A stretch of DNA of 64,000 nucleotides from Cryptomeria japonica (taxonomy: Eukaryota > Streptophyta > Pinopsida > Cupressales > Cupressaceae): the NCBI RefSeq assembly GCF_030272615.1, contig NC_081406.1:242969218-243033217 (forward strand). The letters run 5' to 3'. Positions 12,300 through 22,346 of this stretch are shown here, piece by piece. The notes under the pieces were generated by a model. It saw nothing but the letters and a program-made list of their open reading frames with translations, was not told the DNA's origin and ran no database searches. The position numbers and the translations under genes are program-made. The first letter of the stretch is position 1. Every line of letters starts with the position of its first letter.

Positions 12300-13448
12300 G
12301 CTATATGTACAAATCTTCAAGTTGTGATGTTTGCTCAACTAGAAGTTTCTTGGCCTTCTTGGTTTTCAAACCGAAACATGCTTCGGTAGAATTACCATTT
12401 TGCTTATGATTGGTACACCATACAATAGAACTCCTTCCATTGCTACAACCCTTAGTGGTGACATTCGAGTAGAATTCCATTGTTGGATGAGTTGGTTAAA
12501 TTTGAAGCGTAAAAAAAATTTATTCCAAGATGTAACAAAATGGTTGGCCATCTGCTACTTGGATTCCACCTTTAAAGCAAATTGGTAAGCATGCACCAAG
12601 GAATTGGCAGTGAAGAACTCTATCTACTCTCAAAGATGAGAAAAAATCACTAAGAAGAATTTTCTGCAAAGGAGTTCATCAAGATCAAGTACCTCCAATT
12701 TGACAAGAAACCAACTGAATGAATCAATAACCTAATCTTTGGTAAAATTGGGCATGAGATTGCCACCATGTAAGGGCTTGATCATTCATATAGACCTCTG
12801 CTATCAAAATCTGTTGTGACTCCATCATTGTCAAGTTTGCCTACAGACTACAAATACAAGTGTCCACCCTATGCCCACCAAACAGCTTGGGAAATCAGGA
12901 TAGAAGTGGTCGTAGAACTTAGGAATAGGTGTTGTTGCATGCATTGGTGGAAAATCCTTTTCCTGTTTCTGTTTCAGATGTAGCTCTTTGGTAAGTTACT
13001 GAGAAGCAGATCAGGATTCTGGTTAGTGCTTGTAGATCTGCCTGAACTAGCCATAATAAATCATTTTTTTTTGGAAAATAACAATAATAAAAATACTGGA
13101 ATGAAGGGGAAAAAAATCAAGGCACTTTAAAGAAGTAATTTGAACAAAACAAATTGAAGTGAAATCCAGAAATTTATCTGCTTTGGTGCTTGGAGATCTC
13201 GAATAGAAAAGTGGACAGCTAATCAAATGGCACAGAAGAATGTGTGCAGAGATTTTCCCAGCAGGGAAGACAAACAAAAGGCAAATGTCAGTGTGCGAGA
13301 AGGACCAGCAGCTCTGCCAAAAGTGCAGACAATTTTTCTTGTATTATATAAGAGAAAAAGATGCAAAAACTACAACAACCAAGCAGAACTTGAGGCTAAG
13401 AAAAATGGTACTTGGTAAAGAAACTTGTACACATTCAAGGACATATAA
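12300..13448. other. Spacer, no gene recognised
   Basis: A short open frame on the plus strand (12400-12588) and others near 13227-13458 show no domain. Nothing else was assigned. Confidence 0.35.
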
Positions 13449-13650
13449 TTCAGTCTAACTGAGATGCTATTAGTGAGCCGTATTTGTGCAGGGACACCTC
13501 AATCAGCCTAATTGAGATGCAACTAGTGAAGTGTATGTTTCCAGGAATATCTCATCCAGTCTAATTGAAGTGCAATTACTGACCTGTTATATTTGGAAGG
13601 GCATCTCATTCAATTAAACTGAGATTAAATTAAACTAGTGTACTAGGCCA
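13449..13650 (+). repeat. 53-bp tandem repeat, about 3.5 copies
   Basis: The block cag(t/c)ctaa(c/t)tga(g/a)(a/g)tgc starts at 13451, 13504, 13557 and about 13611, giving a 53-bp period with roughly 80 % match between copies by eye. Each unit ends in a (g)ca(t/c)ctca-like segment. A related unit occurs near 1553-1590. Confidence 0.7.
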
Positions 13651-14231
13651 TGTGTACAAATTGGAATTTACAATGTGGGGATATTTGCAAAGAGAAATTA
13701 ATTAAAAGATATTCTATACTTATAATTTCCTGATTGAGAGATAAATGCACCACACTAATTTATTAGACACTTGGATATACCCTTCTAGGACTGCTAAACA
13801 TAGAAATATCAAATGAGTAACTAGAATAGTACTTTCTTCATCCATATTGAGGGTTGTATATGGTAATAAAGTTCATGAGAACATTCTTAAAATTTCCACA
13901 TTTTCTCTCGTTCAATTTTCTTGAGATACCAAATTGCAAGTGTCAGATTGCATTCCTATAGATAGAAAAAGAAGCTATGAACGTTATTTTATATCCCAAT
14001 ATGGTATTGATATGAATAAAAGATATACAGCAATATGACAACTGCAACAAATTAAGACAAAAAAAAAGAAAAAGAAAATTTGTCCTGCACTATCCAAAGC
14101 AGTTATGGCCCACACGGTAGTAAGGTATTTAACAGTGTTTACCAATGCATACAAGTAAAACAAAAAAAAATATTGTAACGCGAAGGATGTTCACAACTTC
14201 ACATATATGATTCTATGTGAACAAATATCAG

Positions 14232-14234
<3 letters not shown>
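13651..14234. other. AT-rich spacer or intron sequence
   Basis: No exon is recognised. If the DUF1350 gene continues downstream, this would be intron. Confidence 0.4.

Positions 14235-14265
<31 letters not shown>
14235..14265. repeat. (GA)n microsatellite
   Basis: About 15 uninterrupted GA units lie 60 bp downstream (minus-strand sense) of DUF1350 exon 2, inside the presumed following intron. Confidence 0.95.
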
Positions 14266-14266
<1 letters not shown>

Positions 14267-14327
14267 CTACTTCAAGTTGTGACAAACAAACAAAAAGGGA
14301 AAATTGAATGAGACAAGATTTGCACAC

Positions 14328-15127
14328 CTGTGCCCAACACAATAAACTGGCAATTCTAAAATATCATTTGGTGTAAGATTAGCCGATGGGAGGCCTGAAG
14401 CCAGCATAATGTCCATGCAACTGTTAAACTTATTATATATTTCTTTTGCAGCTTGTGCATGATCAAAGGTCACATTGTAGGGAACTGCAATAACAAGAAA
14501 TCCTTCCTTGGCCAAAAGATCCATTAAAAGGCTGGCATAAAAACATGAGAAAGTTACATCAAGGAATAAGCATAGTTTTAGAGTCAAGTTTAAGATGACA
14601 ATCATAAAATTGATTAATAGATCATAAAAAAGGACCTCTCTAAGAAATTTTAAAATATATTCATCTAGACATAATATGCAGATTCAGATAGGGCCAGCTC
14701 ACATCCATTATAGTTACCTGTAAGTAACTTCAGGCACTGCTCCAATGAAAGCGCCTCCCAAGAACTTGATGATTCCACGGGCCTTTTTTGTATTTGGTGA
14801 AGGTGGAATGACCAAACACTCTCCTAATCGATTGTAATTGCTACTTCTGGGTATCCCTTTTCCAGTACTGTATGCAGCACAGATAGTTTTTCTTGATCTA
14901 GGAGTACTAAATGCACTTGACTTTTGTTTAATTAAATGGCTGTTGTATATGAGAGTATTTGGTTCCCATGATGACATGAATAAAGGCCCATTATAAGGGG
15001 TTCGAGAAATGAAAACTTTTGCTACTGTTGGATCATGGTCAAAGATCTTGTAATCAATAAACCTTAAGTTATTAAGAGCTGCATTGCACTCCCTTGTAAT
15101 TGATGTGCATGACAATGCTTGAGCCAT
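14328..15127 (-). CDS. DUF1350 family protein, plastid-targeted, partial (first two coding exons)
   Basis: Coding exon 1 is 15127-14718 and exon 2 is 14531-14328. The start ATG at 15127 gives MAQALSCTSITREC and a Ser/Thr/Asn-rich leader with KTICAAY near residue 90, like a chloroplast transit peptide. The conserved part follows: CLVIPPSPN, KFLGGAFIGAVPEVTY, then across the intron LLAKEGFLVIAVPYNVTFDHAQAA and LPVYCVGH. These are typical of plant DUF1350 proteins, whose alpha/beta-hydrolase-like fold has no proven function. Splice sites are canonical: TTACAG^GTAACT donor, TGCCAG^CC acceptor, and CACAG^GTGTGC donor after exon 2; phases agree (Ser rebuilt across the joint). An acceptor-like TTACAG at about 15172 suggests a 5' UTR intron. 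The following exon, expected to begin with the rest of the GHSNG-like motif, was not found down to base 1, so the gene is either very long or broken. Confidence 0.8.
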
Positions 15128-15184
15128 GTTTGATATTGTTTCCAAATCTCCTCGTAATAATGTACCAGCTGTAAGTTCATGCAA

Positions 15185-16277
15185 AGTATTACAAAAAGCC
15201 TAATCATCATATGATTTTCTCTCATTAAACGCTATCTCATACTGAAAACATACGTAGAATAAACATTCTTCTATAGGTGCAGAAAAGAGATGTGCTTGGG
15301 CCAAACACAGGATATCTAAAAGCAATGATAGTCATTTTACTATTATACATAAGTCAAGATAAAAGATACAGATTTATTCTCTTACATATTGTCAAAATAC
15401 AGATAGAAAATTTGTTATTACCCTGTATAAATTGCATACTCAAACTACCAAATGAAAGCTTGTGACTCTAAATAGCAAAGAACATTAAAATTAGATTCGT
15501 GATGGCATGCTCATACATAATCAACATTCATGACATGGTTATATGATTTAAGACTTCTTGTTCAAAATCATGAAACTTTACAAGTTTCTTTCTCCTGGCT
15601 AACCTAGCACATATAACTGCATTAATCACACAGCTAATCCTGATGGTGCTGATAATTGACACATCGGTCTCATTATCTATCAATCATTGAATACAAACAG
15701 CATTCAATGACTTCATTAGTGACAACTGTTGCAAGCATCTAATGCATATTGAAAACCATGAAGAGCAACAGCAGAAAGACCAAGGAACTATAAACATCAG
15801 TGAGGGGGCCTTATGAGGTCAGTGAGGGTATGCTGAAGTGCTTGACTTCTGTGTTGATCCCTTTTACTTAATATATTCAACCCATCTGCTACAAAATCAA
15901 AATTTGATTTTCTCAGTTTCTGTTTACTACTGGTTGTAACTGACTGATTTGACTGCTGTACAAGACATGTTTGACCATATTTGACTAATTTCAGGTTGAG
16001 TTTCAATGCTCTACTTATTTCGACCAGAATGTATATGATATTGAAAAAACATTATGCTAGCTTACTATCTATCATAAATGCTCAATGGTTGCTGCTGTAA
16101 ATACTGTTGCATATTACTTAATTTATTTACTGATGTCTTAAGTTGTCCCTATGATATTAACATCTGTAAATTATTGAATGATTATGCTGAGCATTGGTCC
16201 TATTAGTAGATTCCTGCAATTCATCTATTTGTGGTTGATATACGTAAGTTATCATGTGTGAAATATTTGAGTACTGG
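15185..16277. other. Upstream region or 5' intron of the DUF1350 gene
   Basis: AT-rich sequence without recognised genes. A 69-codon minus-strand frame at 15797-16006 has plausible composition (KLRKSNFDFVADGLNIL) and could be an exon, but shows no known domain. No convincing promoter elements were identified. Confidence 0.35.
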
Positions 16278-16762
16278 TGTAATATCCTACGTTACCCCAA
16301 GTTTCCGGGACGGGGGGACGGGGGGACGAGTTTCCGGGACGGCAATTTTTTTTGCCAAATTTGGGGACGGGGGGGGACGGCAAAGGGGACGGCTATATAA
16401 AATATAGGGAAAATTTAAAATATATAGGAAAATTCTAAATGTTAATATGAAAACATGGATAAAGCATGCATCTATACATTATATTCATATGAAAACATGG
16501 ATATAGCATGTGTATGATACTAGGAAAACATTTTAGAATGCAAACATCGAACATACAACATTATCAATAGACTCAATACTCAATATGCACTCATAATTCA
16601 GAATTTCAATTCATTCACATTGTCAATATGCATATCATAATAGTTATTAAAGAAATAACAAACAAAATGCCCAAAGGCCACACTGCTGCCATATTGTTTC
16701 ATTGTCAATTGCGATATGGAAATCAAAATAGTACTAAGTAAATACTAAAAAGCAAAGTATAA

Positions 16763-17938
16763 TGTAATGTCCCCACTCTAGCAGATTGACCAAGTATATG
16801 TGCGTTAGCCTAGCTCTACATGGTCCCGAGGGCTAACGAAGGGTTTAAAGGGATCCTGGAGTGTTTTGGCCTAGTCATTTCCAGTTTGGGCCAAAACGAA
16901 GTTGATTTACTTAGTTTCAGGCATACTTACTATTTTTAGTAAGTCAGCAGGACACAACGGGGGCTAGTTTTGGTGATTGGATTTGATACTCCTTGGCGAG
17001 AGCTTTCCGACGAGCTATCACTCACGCTATTCGGAGTCCAATTGCTAATATATTTTAATGCCTGAAGTTTTATTAAAGTAACATTTAATTTAATTGTAAA
17101 ATATTAAAGTGTTACTTTAATATTTATTTTATGGAGATATGTGTAAATCAAAGGGGCAACCAAGGGAGACATAAGTGAATATTTTAATATGTTTTATATT
17201 GAACATGTTTTATCCCACATTGCTTGAGTGAGTTGGGTCGCCCCTTGGAGAAAGAATAAAAGGGAGCTTTTGTGGCTTCATTGGGGAGGTGGAATATGAG
17301 AAGAATTTGGTGTGTGAGTTGCAGATCCGTTCTTGGCATTAGAGGACGTCTATCCTCTCTTGTGACATTCTAGACGTCATTCCCTTGGGGTTTGGCCTTT
17401 GGAATCCTTTGCTATCAGCTTCATTTACAGGCAGATTGGGTGCTTTTCCAGCTACAACAGCAGCATTATTTGGTTGCATTTCCAGCTACAGGCCGCGACA
17501 CTATTCACGCGGGTACTATTCACGCGGCACTATTCACGTGGGTACTATTCACCTAGCACTATTCACGCGGCACTATTCACCTGGCACTATTCATGCAGCA
17601 CTATTCATGCTACTGTAGCAGCAGAATTAGAAACTTTGGTTGGAACATTATGTCAAAATGCTGGAGTATTTAGTGAGTTGAAAATAACCTGCTATGTATT
17701 TGATTTTTGTTAATTCTGGAAATAATATTATAACAGCAGTAGTTCAATTTCCAGCTTGCCTATTATTGTAAATTCTTTTTAGTTCATGTTATGTGGTTTC
17801 ATACCTGTGCAAAGACTTAAAAAAAAAAAAAAACATTGAAACATTAAACGGAGGAATAAGGAGTTGTCTGCAAACTGTTTGACTAAATTCCTATCAGCAG
17901 TGGGGTTAGTTTTTGGGCATTCTAGGGTGTCCATTACA
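16763..17938 (+). mobile_element. Solo LTR nested in the hAT-type element
   Basis: It opens TGTAATGTCCCC at 16763 and closes GTGTCCATTACA at 17938, with 5-bp direct repeats TATAA at 16758-16762 and 17939-17943. Length is 1176 bp, clearly shorter than the outer LTR, so this is a related subfamily with the same ends. It carries one copy of the palindrome ACTTACTATTTTTAGTAAGT (16925-16944) and an internal minisatellite (17495-17608). No internal retroviral sequence is present. Confidence 0.9.
17495..17608 (+). repeat. Minisatellite of 14-16-bp units inside the solo LTR
   Basis: About eight units of the type (g)cactattcacg(c)gg or gtactattcac(gtg) follow each other. The open frames over it are repeats of HYS, TIH and ALF and look non-coding. 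It lies in the part of the LTR downstream of the TATA-like region, so it could be in the transcribed part of the LTR. Confidence 0.85.
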
Positions 17939-19161
17939 TATAATATTTATTATTTAATATTTTATTATTTAATTTATTTTCTATTTATAAATTTTAAAAT
18001 TTATAATATGAATTAATTTAAAATTATAAATATTTGATATGAATTAATAAATTTAATGTTGCCTTTTAATTTTTGATAGAGGGCCCATGTTAGAAAAATA
18101 ATAAAATATAGATAGTCGTATTTTGATTTCATAACTATTCAAATTCAATAATAAAAAAATTGATAGTCGTTTTTTAAATTTTTTCAATATAGAGGGCCCA
18201 TGTTAGAAAAATTAAAAAAAAATTGAAAATACGACTTTTTTTTTAATATTTTTCCCTAGCTCTAGATGTGGGGGACATCTAGCCGTCCCCAATCCGTCCC
18301 CAGCCGTCCCCCCGTCCCGGGGATGTCCCCTCAAAATTCTGACAATTTGGGGAGGGGAGGGGGACGTCCCTTGGCCGTCCCCAAGTCCCCGAAACGTCCC
18401 CGGGACTGGGATGGGGGTTTTCAGGTAGGGGACGCGTCCCTGGGTTTCGTAGGTAATATCCCCTTCCTTGTGATGTTGCATTCAGTGGTCCATTGGCCTA
18501 TTCTGGAGACCCGTAGGCTATGTGGAAAGGTGAATTAAGGGTTTCCATGTTCTTTAGAGTTCCGACTAAGCTTCTCAGGGTTGGAATGTGAACTTACTAT
18601 TTTTAGTAAGTTAGGGTTTGGCCATTAGGATGATGCAGAGTTGCTAAGCTCGCCAAGCTCTTTCTCTGGTTGCGATGATCACGATTTTCAGAGCATTATT
18701 TCATGACTTACTATTTTTAGTAAGTGGCAGTTTGGGGCATTCTATTTTTGGCAGTCCTGGACTTGGTCCTGACCCGGCACAATTCAGTGATCCTCATTGC
18801 TCAGCCTCATCCGGATTTTGTTGATAATCAGTACTGGAGCTATAAGCGATTTAATTAAATATTATACCTTATCCTAAGGTTATTATTTAATTATTTTTAT
18901 TACTGATTGATGCTATGGGAGATTGTGCAAAATATGATATTTTTTCCTAAGTCATGCCTGGGCGATTTATTTGGAGATTAAAAGGAGACTTTATTCTTTA
19001 TATTTTCAAAAGTTTTATAATGTCAAAATTGTGGCCCCTCTCCTTGGTGTGATTTTGACTTAGGAAAGTGGGCGCCACTTTGGGTCCACCATGAAATGAA
19101 ATGCAATTTGAATGAGGCGAATTTGGGAGGCAATTTCATTTGAATTTCAGATTGGAAAAGC

Positions 19162-19169
19162 TATATAAA
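19162..19169 (+). promoter_or_regulatory. TATA box of the chromovirus-family LTR
   Basis: TATATAAA in GC-richer surroundings (aaaagctatataaacagg), about 700 bp into the LTR proper, a usual place for an LTR promoter. No transcript evidence is available from sequence. Confidence 0.5.
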
Positions 19170-20374
19170 CAGGTGTTGGGTTCCTCATTTCATTATCCAC
19201 AGAAATTATATCATTATGCTGTCAGAATGACTCCAGACATTCTTCGAGGGTGAATACCTCCTATATCCTTCCTTCCGGTTTCGAGTGTGAGACATCACTC
19301 CTAGCTGTGGTGTGTAGTTGTGAGCTTCTTGGTGATTTTCGAGTGTGTGAGTGAAGAAGTTGTATGTTGCTGGTTTTTGGGTGTTGCTGGTGTGTTGGTT
19401 GGAAGTGCATTTTTTTCATAGCTGGCGGTGTGTTGAGTGCATCATTCTGGGTGAGGGCTCGTTGGAAGCGTATCGGAGAGACGATAGTTCCCCTATATTG
19501 GCGTGGCATTTGAAGAACTCTCCATTTTTTGGTTGCAGATCGAACTATTCAGCAAAAACACCATGACCATATTTGCCTCGGGTTGCGTGCATTGCTGTCA
19601 ATGCTCTCCAGTCGCAGTTTCAAGGTACTGATTTGTTTGCTTATGTCATACGCTTCATTAGCTTCTGGTTTGGCTTGATTCCATTGGGTTTTGAGTGAGT
19701 TACAAGCAATTTAGTGGGTTTCGGGATGGCTGGTTCTGCGTTTTCCTTGTATTTGATTTCAGAACAGCAAGTAGCATTATTGGTTAGAATGTGCTAGTGA
19801 ATTCATAAGATATGTACTTCACTCTATCTCCTTTCACATTTCTATCATTGTAAGAATTGCTTCAGTAGTACTGACCAATTCATTCTATGTTGCATTTCCC
19901 ACTGAACAAGTGGAAGAGGATGGCTTAGCCGCCTATATGTTTGTAATTCAGTTTTGTCCTCCCACTGAGCAAGTGGTTGAGTGATATTGTCCTCCCGCTG
20001 AGATATGCGGTTGAGTAATTGTTTTATTTAAAAGTCCTCCTACTGCATAAGCAGTAGAGTGATTTGGTTCTATTATGCTTTGTTGCCTTGGCTGGTTTAC
20101 CGCCAAGTTTGTGTTCTTCATCCCACTGAAAAGTGGAAGGGGCTGGCTTGCCACCCAATTTTGTAATTGCATTGTAATTTCCAATGGATTAGAAAGCTAA
20201 CGAACCCCTTGTCACCGTATGCTCTCACCTTCCCACATTGGGCCCTTGGTGATCAGAAAGTGGAAGGGTTACTTTTCAGTGGCATTGGAATTATATTTCC
20301 TAACTTTAACGGGTGCATTGTAATGTTGTTGGGCTTGAAAACCGAAAAAAAATAAGTGGGCACATTACAACTGG

Positions 20375-20700
20375 TTTTGTTTGTTGGTTCCTATCAGTTG
20401 GCCTCTTGTGATTGACAATCTCTAACTTTTCCTATGAGTATTCTGTTAATATTGTTCAATTCTCAATTCAATATGCAAGATATATTTCTATTATCTGATA
20501 TGTATTATTACGTTCTTATTGTATATGTCTAACTATCTTCTTGCTTGTGGCAGATGAGAGGAGCATTTTATATTTTCTATGTCCTATCTCATGAATGCCA
20601 CTTACTATAAGTATATGACAAACAAGGCACGGTCAAGCAATGCCATGACTGATCAAGACATTACTTGATCGTGTCTTATTGTTAATACTAATAAACTGTA
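20375..20700. other. AT-rich spacer
   Basis: No feature recognised between the solo LTR and the palindromic repeats. Confidence 0.4.
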
Positions 20701-21145
20701 TGTTACGTAAATGTCAATCGATGTGGAGTATAACCGAAGATTATCGGTGTTTACCAAGCGCTACCACCCAATAGTATATCGGTGGTTGTCAATGCTAACA
20801 GCCGATAGTTATCGGTGTGTTAGCCTTGACAACCGATAACTATCGGTGTAGACTAACACACCGATAACTATCGGTGACTAACATAATACTACCTGATATG
20901 CATTCGATATATACTATATGCACCTCGATATAATATGCAACCCGATCTAATGCAATCCGATAATATATTAATCGGAGTCATCATTATGTTATCGGTTGTC
21001 AAGGCTAACACACCGATAACTATCGGTGACTAACATAATACTACCCGATATGCATTCGATATATACTATATGCACCTCGAAATAATATGCAACCCGATCT
21101 AATGCAATCCGATAATATATTAATTGGAGTCATCATTATGTTAGA
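20700..21145. repeat. Palindrome-rich repeat with 152-bp tandem duplication
   Basis: The core motif is CCGATAACTATCGG, itself nearly palindromic, present many times in both orientations. A 39-bp arm at 20802-20840 is the exact reverse complement of 20988-21026. A segment starting at 20854 recurs at 21006 (152-bp offset) for about 135 bp with few differences. No open frame is present. Confidence 0.85.
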
Positions 21146-21296
21146 TCGATATTCATCTAGATACAAGATTCATTAGATAGATGAACATGAGGAAGATGCA
21201 TAGTATGATTTAATCAATAGTTTGATCATATACAAATATAGAATGACTATTAAGGATGATTCAATTGCTTGATGGTTTTATCATAGTTATCGATAT

Positions 21297-21347
21297 GATA
21301 AATGATTGAATGAGAGACTTCATTTATCTCTCATTCAATCATTTATC
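21297..21347. repeat. Perfect 21-bp inverted repeat with 9-nt loop
   Basis: The arm 21297-21317 (gataaatgattgaatgagag plus a final a) is the exact reverse complement of 21327-21347, separated by cttcattta. As RNA it would form a 21-bp hairpin. It could be a foldback element or a small-RNA precursor; the sequence alone does not decide. Confidence 0.8.
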
Positions 21348-21349
21348 TT

Positions 21350-22186
21350 ACCGAAGCTATTATGCATTAACATATTCAACCCCAGTAGATGAATTCAACT
21401 CATCCTCGTGTAATTGGCACGTTTACCCTTGAGGTTGAGAACAAAGTAAGCTTTCCGTGAATGCAATGATTCACAAGTACTTGTTTTTTTGTGTTCAATA
21501 GCTAGCTTAGACATTCAATTCCTAATTTGTCAACATGAATATTTCTCATTATCAAAACATCATACATGATTTAATGACTATTGCTTTTATTTGTTTAAGA
21601 AACGGTCAAAATTTGCTTGGTAATGAGTTCCTTAAGTGTTGTAACTATTGGAGAATGTTGCATACATAATTAAAAACGAGAATGCAAAACATTCTGAAAC
21701 CAAAGCTCACACAAAGGGCATCTACCCAAGAGAAACCCAAGTGGGAAAATGTTTACTGCTACATTTGATAAAAAAAAATTTAAAAATTAATAAATAATAA
21801 AGATGACAATGCATACCAAATACAGGAGTAAAATATGTCTTTATTCACACATGAAATTATTACAGAAGCAGACTACAGACGGTCAGCCAAGGATCAGAGT
21901 TGATGTGCCTAGTTGCATGCTTGGCTTTTGCATTGTTCTCACTTTCTTTCTTCTCAGCCAGATCCATTGGGGGAATTGAAGAGGGGTTTGTGACCATTTA
22001 CAACCGATTGTCAAATATCATATCCTAGAGCATTCAAGTAGGTTTCCATACTTATGCTCCAAAAGGCATAATTCATACCATCAAAGAATGGTGCCTTGTT
22101 TGATGAGAATCTATATCCTTCTTGCCCGACCATAAGTGCTCTTATAGATCTACCTTCAAGAAGTTAGGGTATATCTAAAGGAACTA
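21350..22186. other. AT-rich spacer
   Basis: No gene recognised. The right part, next to the primer-binding-site-like motif, may be internal sequence of a decayed LTR retrotransposon on the minus strand. Confidence 0.35.
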
Positions 22187-22198
22187 GCTCTAATACCA
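22187..22198 (-). promoter_or_regulatory. Primer-binding-site-like motif of a decayed LTR element
   Basis: The minus strand reads TGGTATTAGAGC, one base from TGGTATCAGAGC, the plant LTR-element primer site complementary to initiator tRNA-Met. It follows ...CTTCA-AT, as expected just after a 5' LTR. The LTR itself (22201 upward) is cut by the LTR beginning at 22347. No pol frame remains. Confidence 0.5.
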
Positions 22199-22346
22199 AT
22201 TGAAGAGCACTCAATTATACTGCGAAGGGAGGGGGGTGAATCACTATAACAACCTTTTACTTTTCAAAACTTAATGAATCACAGTTGCTATACTTCAAAA
22301 CTTAATCATCCACAATAGTAGCATAAATGCAAGATCAAGCAACTCA

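Larger units (their letters stand above)
16287..18452. mobile_element. Non-autonomous hAT-type DNA transposon
   Basis: The element sits between two perfect 8-bp direct repeats GTAATATC (16279-16286 and 18453-18460), the size made by hAT transposases. Its ends are inverted: CTACGttACCCc on the left and, read on the minus strand, CTACGaaACCCa on the right. Both subterminal regions carry many copies of GGGGACG (left, 16310-16395) or its complement CGTCCCC (right, 18280-18440). Without the nested LTR it is about 985 bp and has no transposase frame, so it would need a partner enzyme. The DUF659 hAT remnant at 23057-24309 has a similar terminus (CTACGTTAC). Confidence 0.8.
16278..20369 (+). mobile_element. 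Solo LTR of the chromovirus family, split by nested insertions
   Basis: The LTR begins TGTAATATC at 16278 and resumes with CCC at 18461 after an insertion; it ends CACATTACA at 20369. It is flanked by 5-bp direct repeats ACTGG (16273-16277 and 20370-20374). Net length is about 1918 bp, close to the 1965-bp LTR attached to the chromovirus pol at 5183-7147, and the two align along their length. No internal domain is present, so this is a solo LTR left by LTR-LTR recombination. A TATA box (TATATAAA) lies at 19162-19169. Confidence 0.9.

Noticed and set aside
18212-18538. Pro/Gly-rich frames around 18400
   Set aside because: They are translations of the CGTCCCC subterminal array of the hAT-type element and cross the element boundary.
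20700-21145. CRISPR-like array
   Set aside because: Repeats are palindromic but without regular spacers, and the context is a plant genome.
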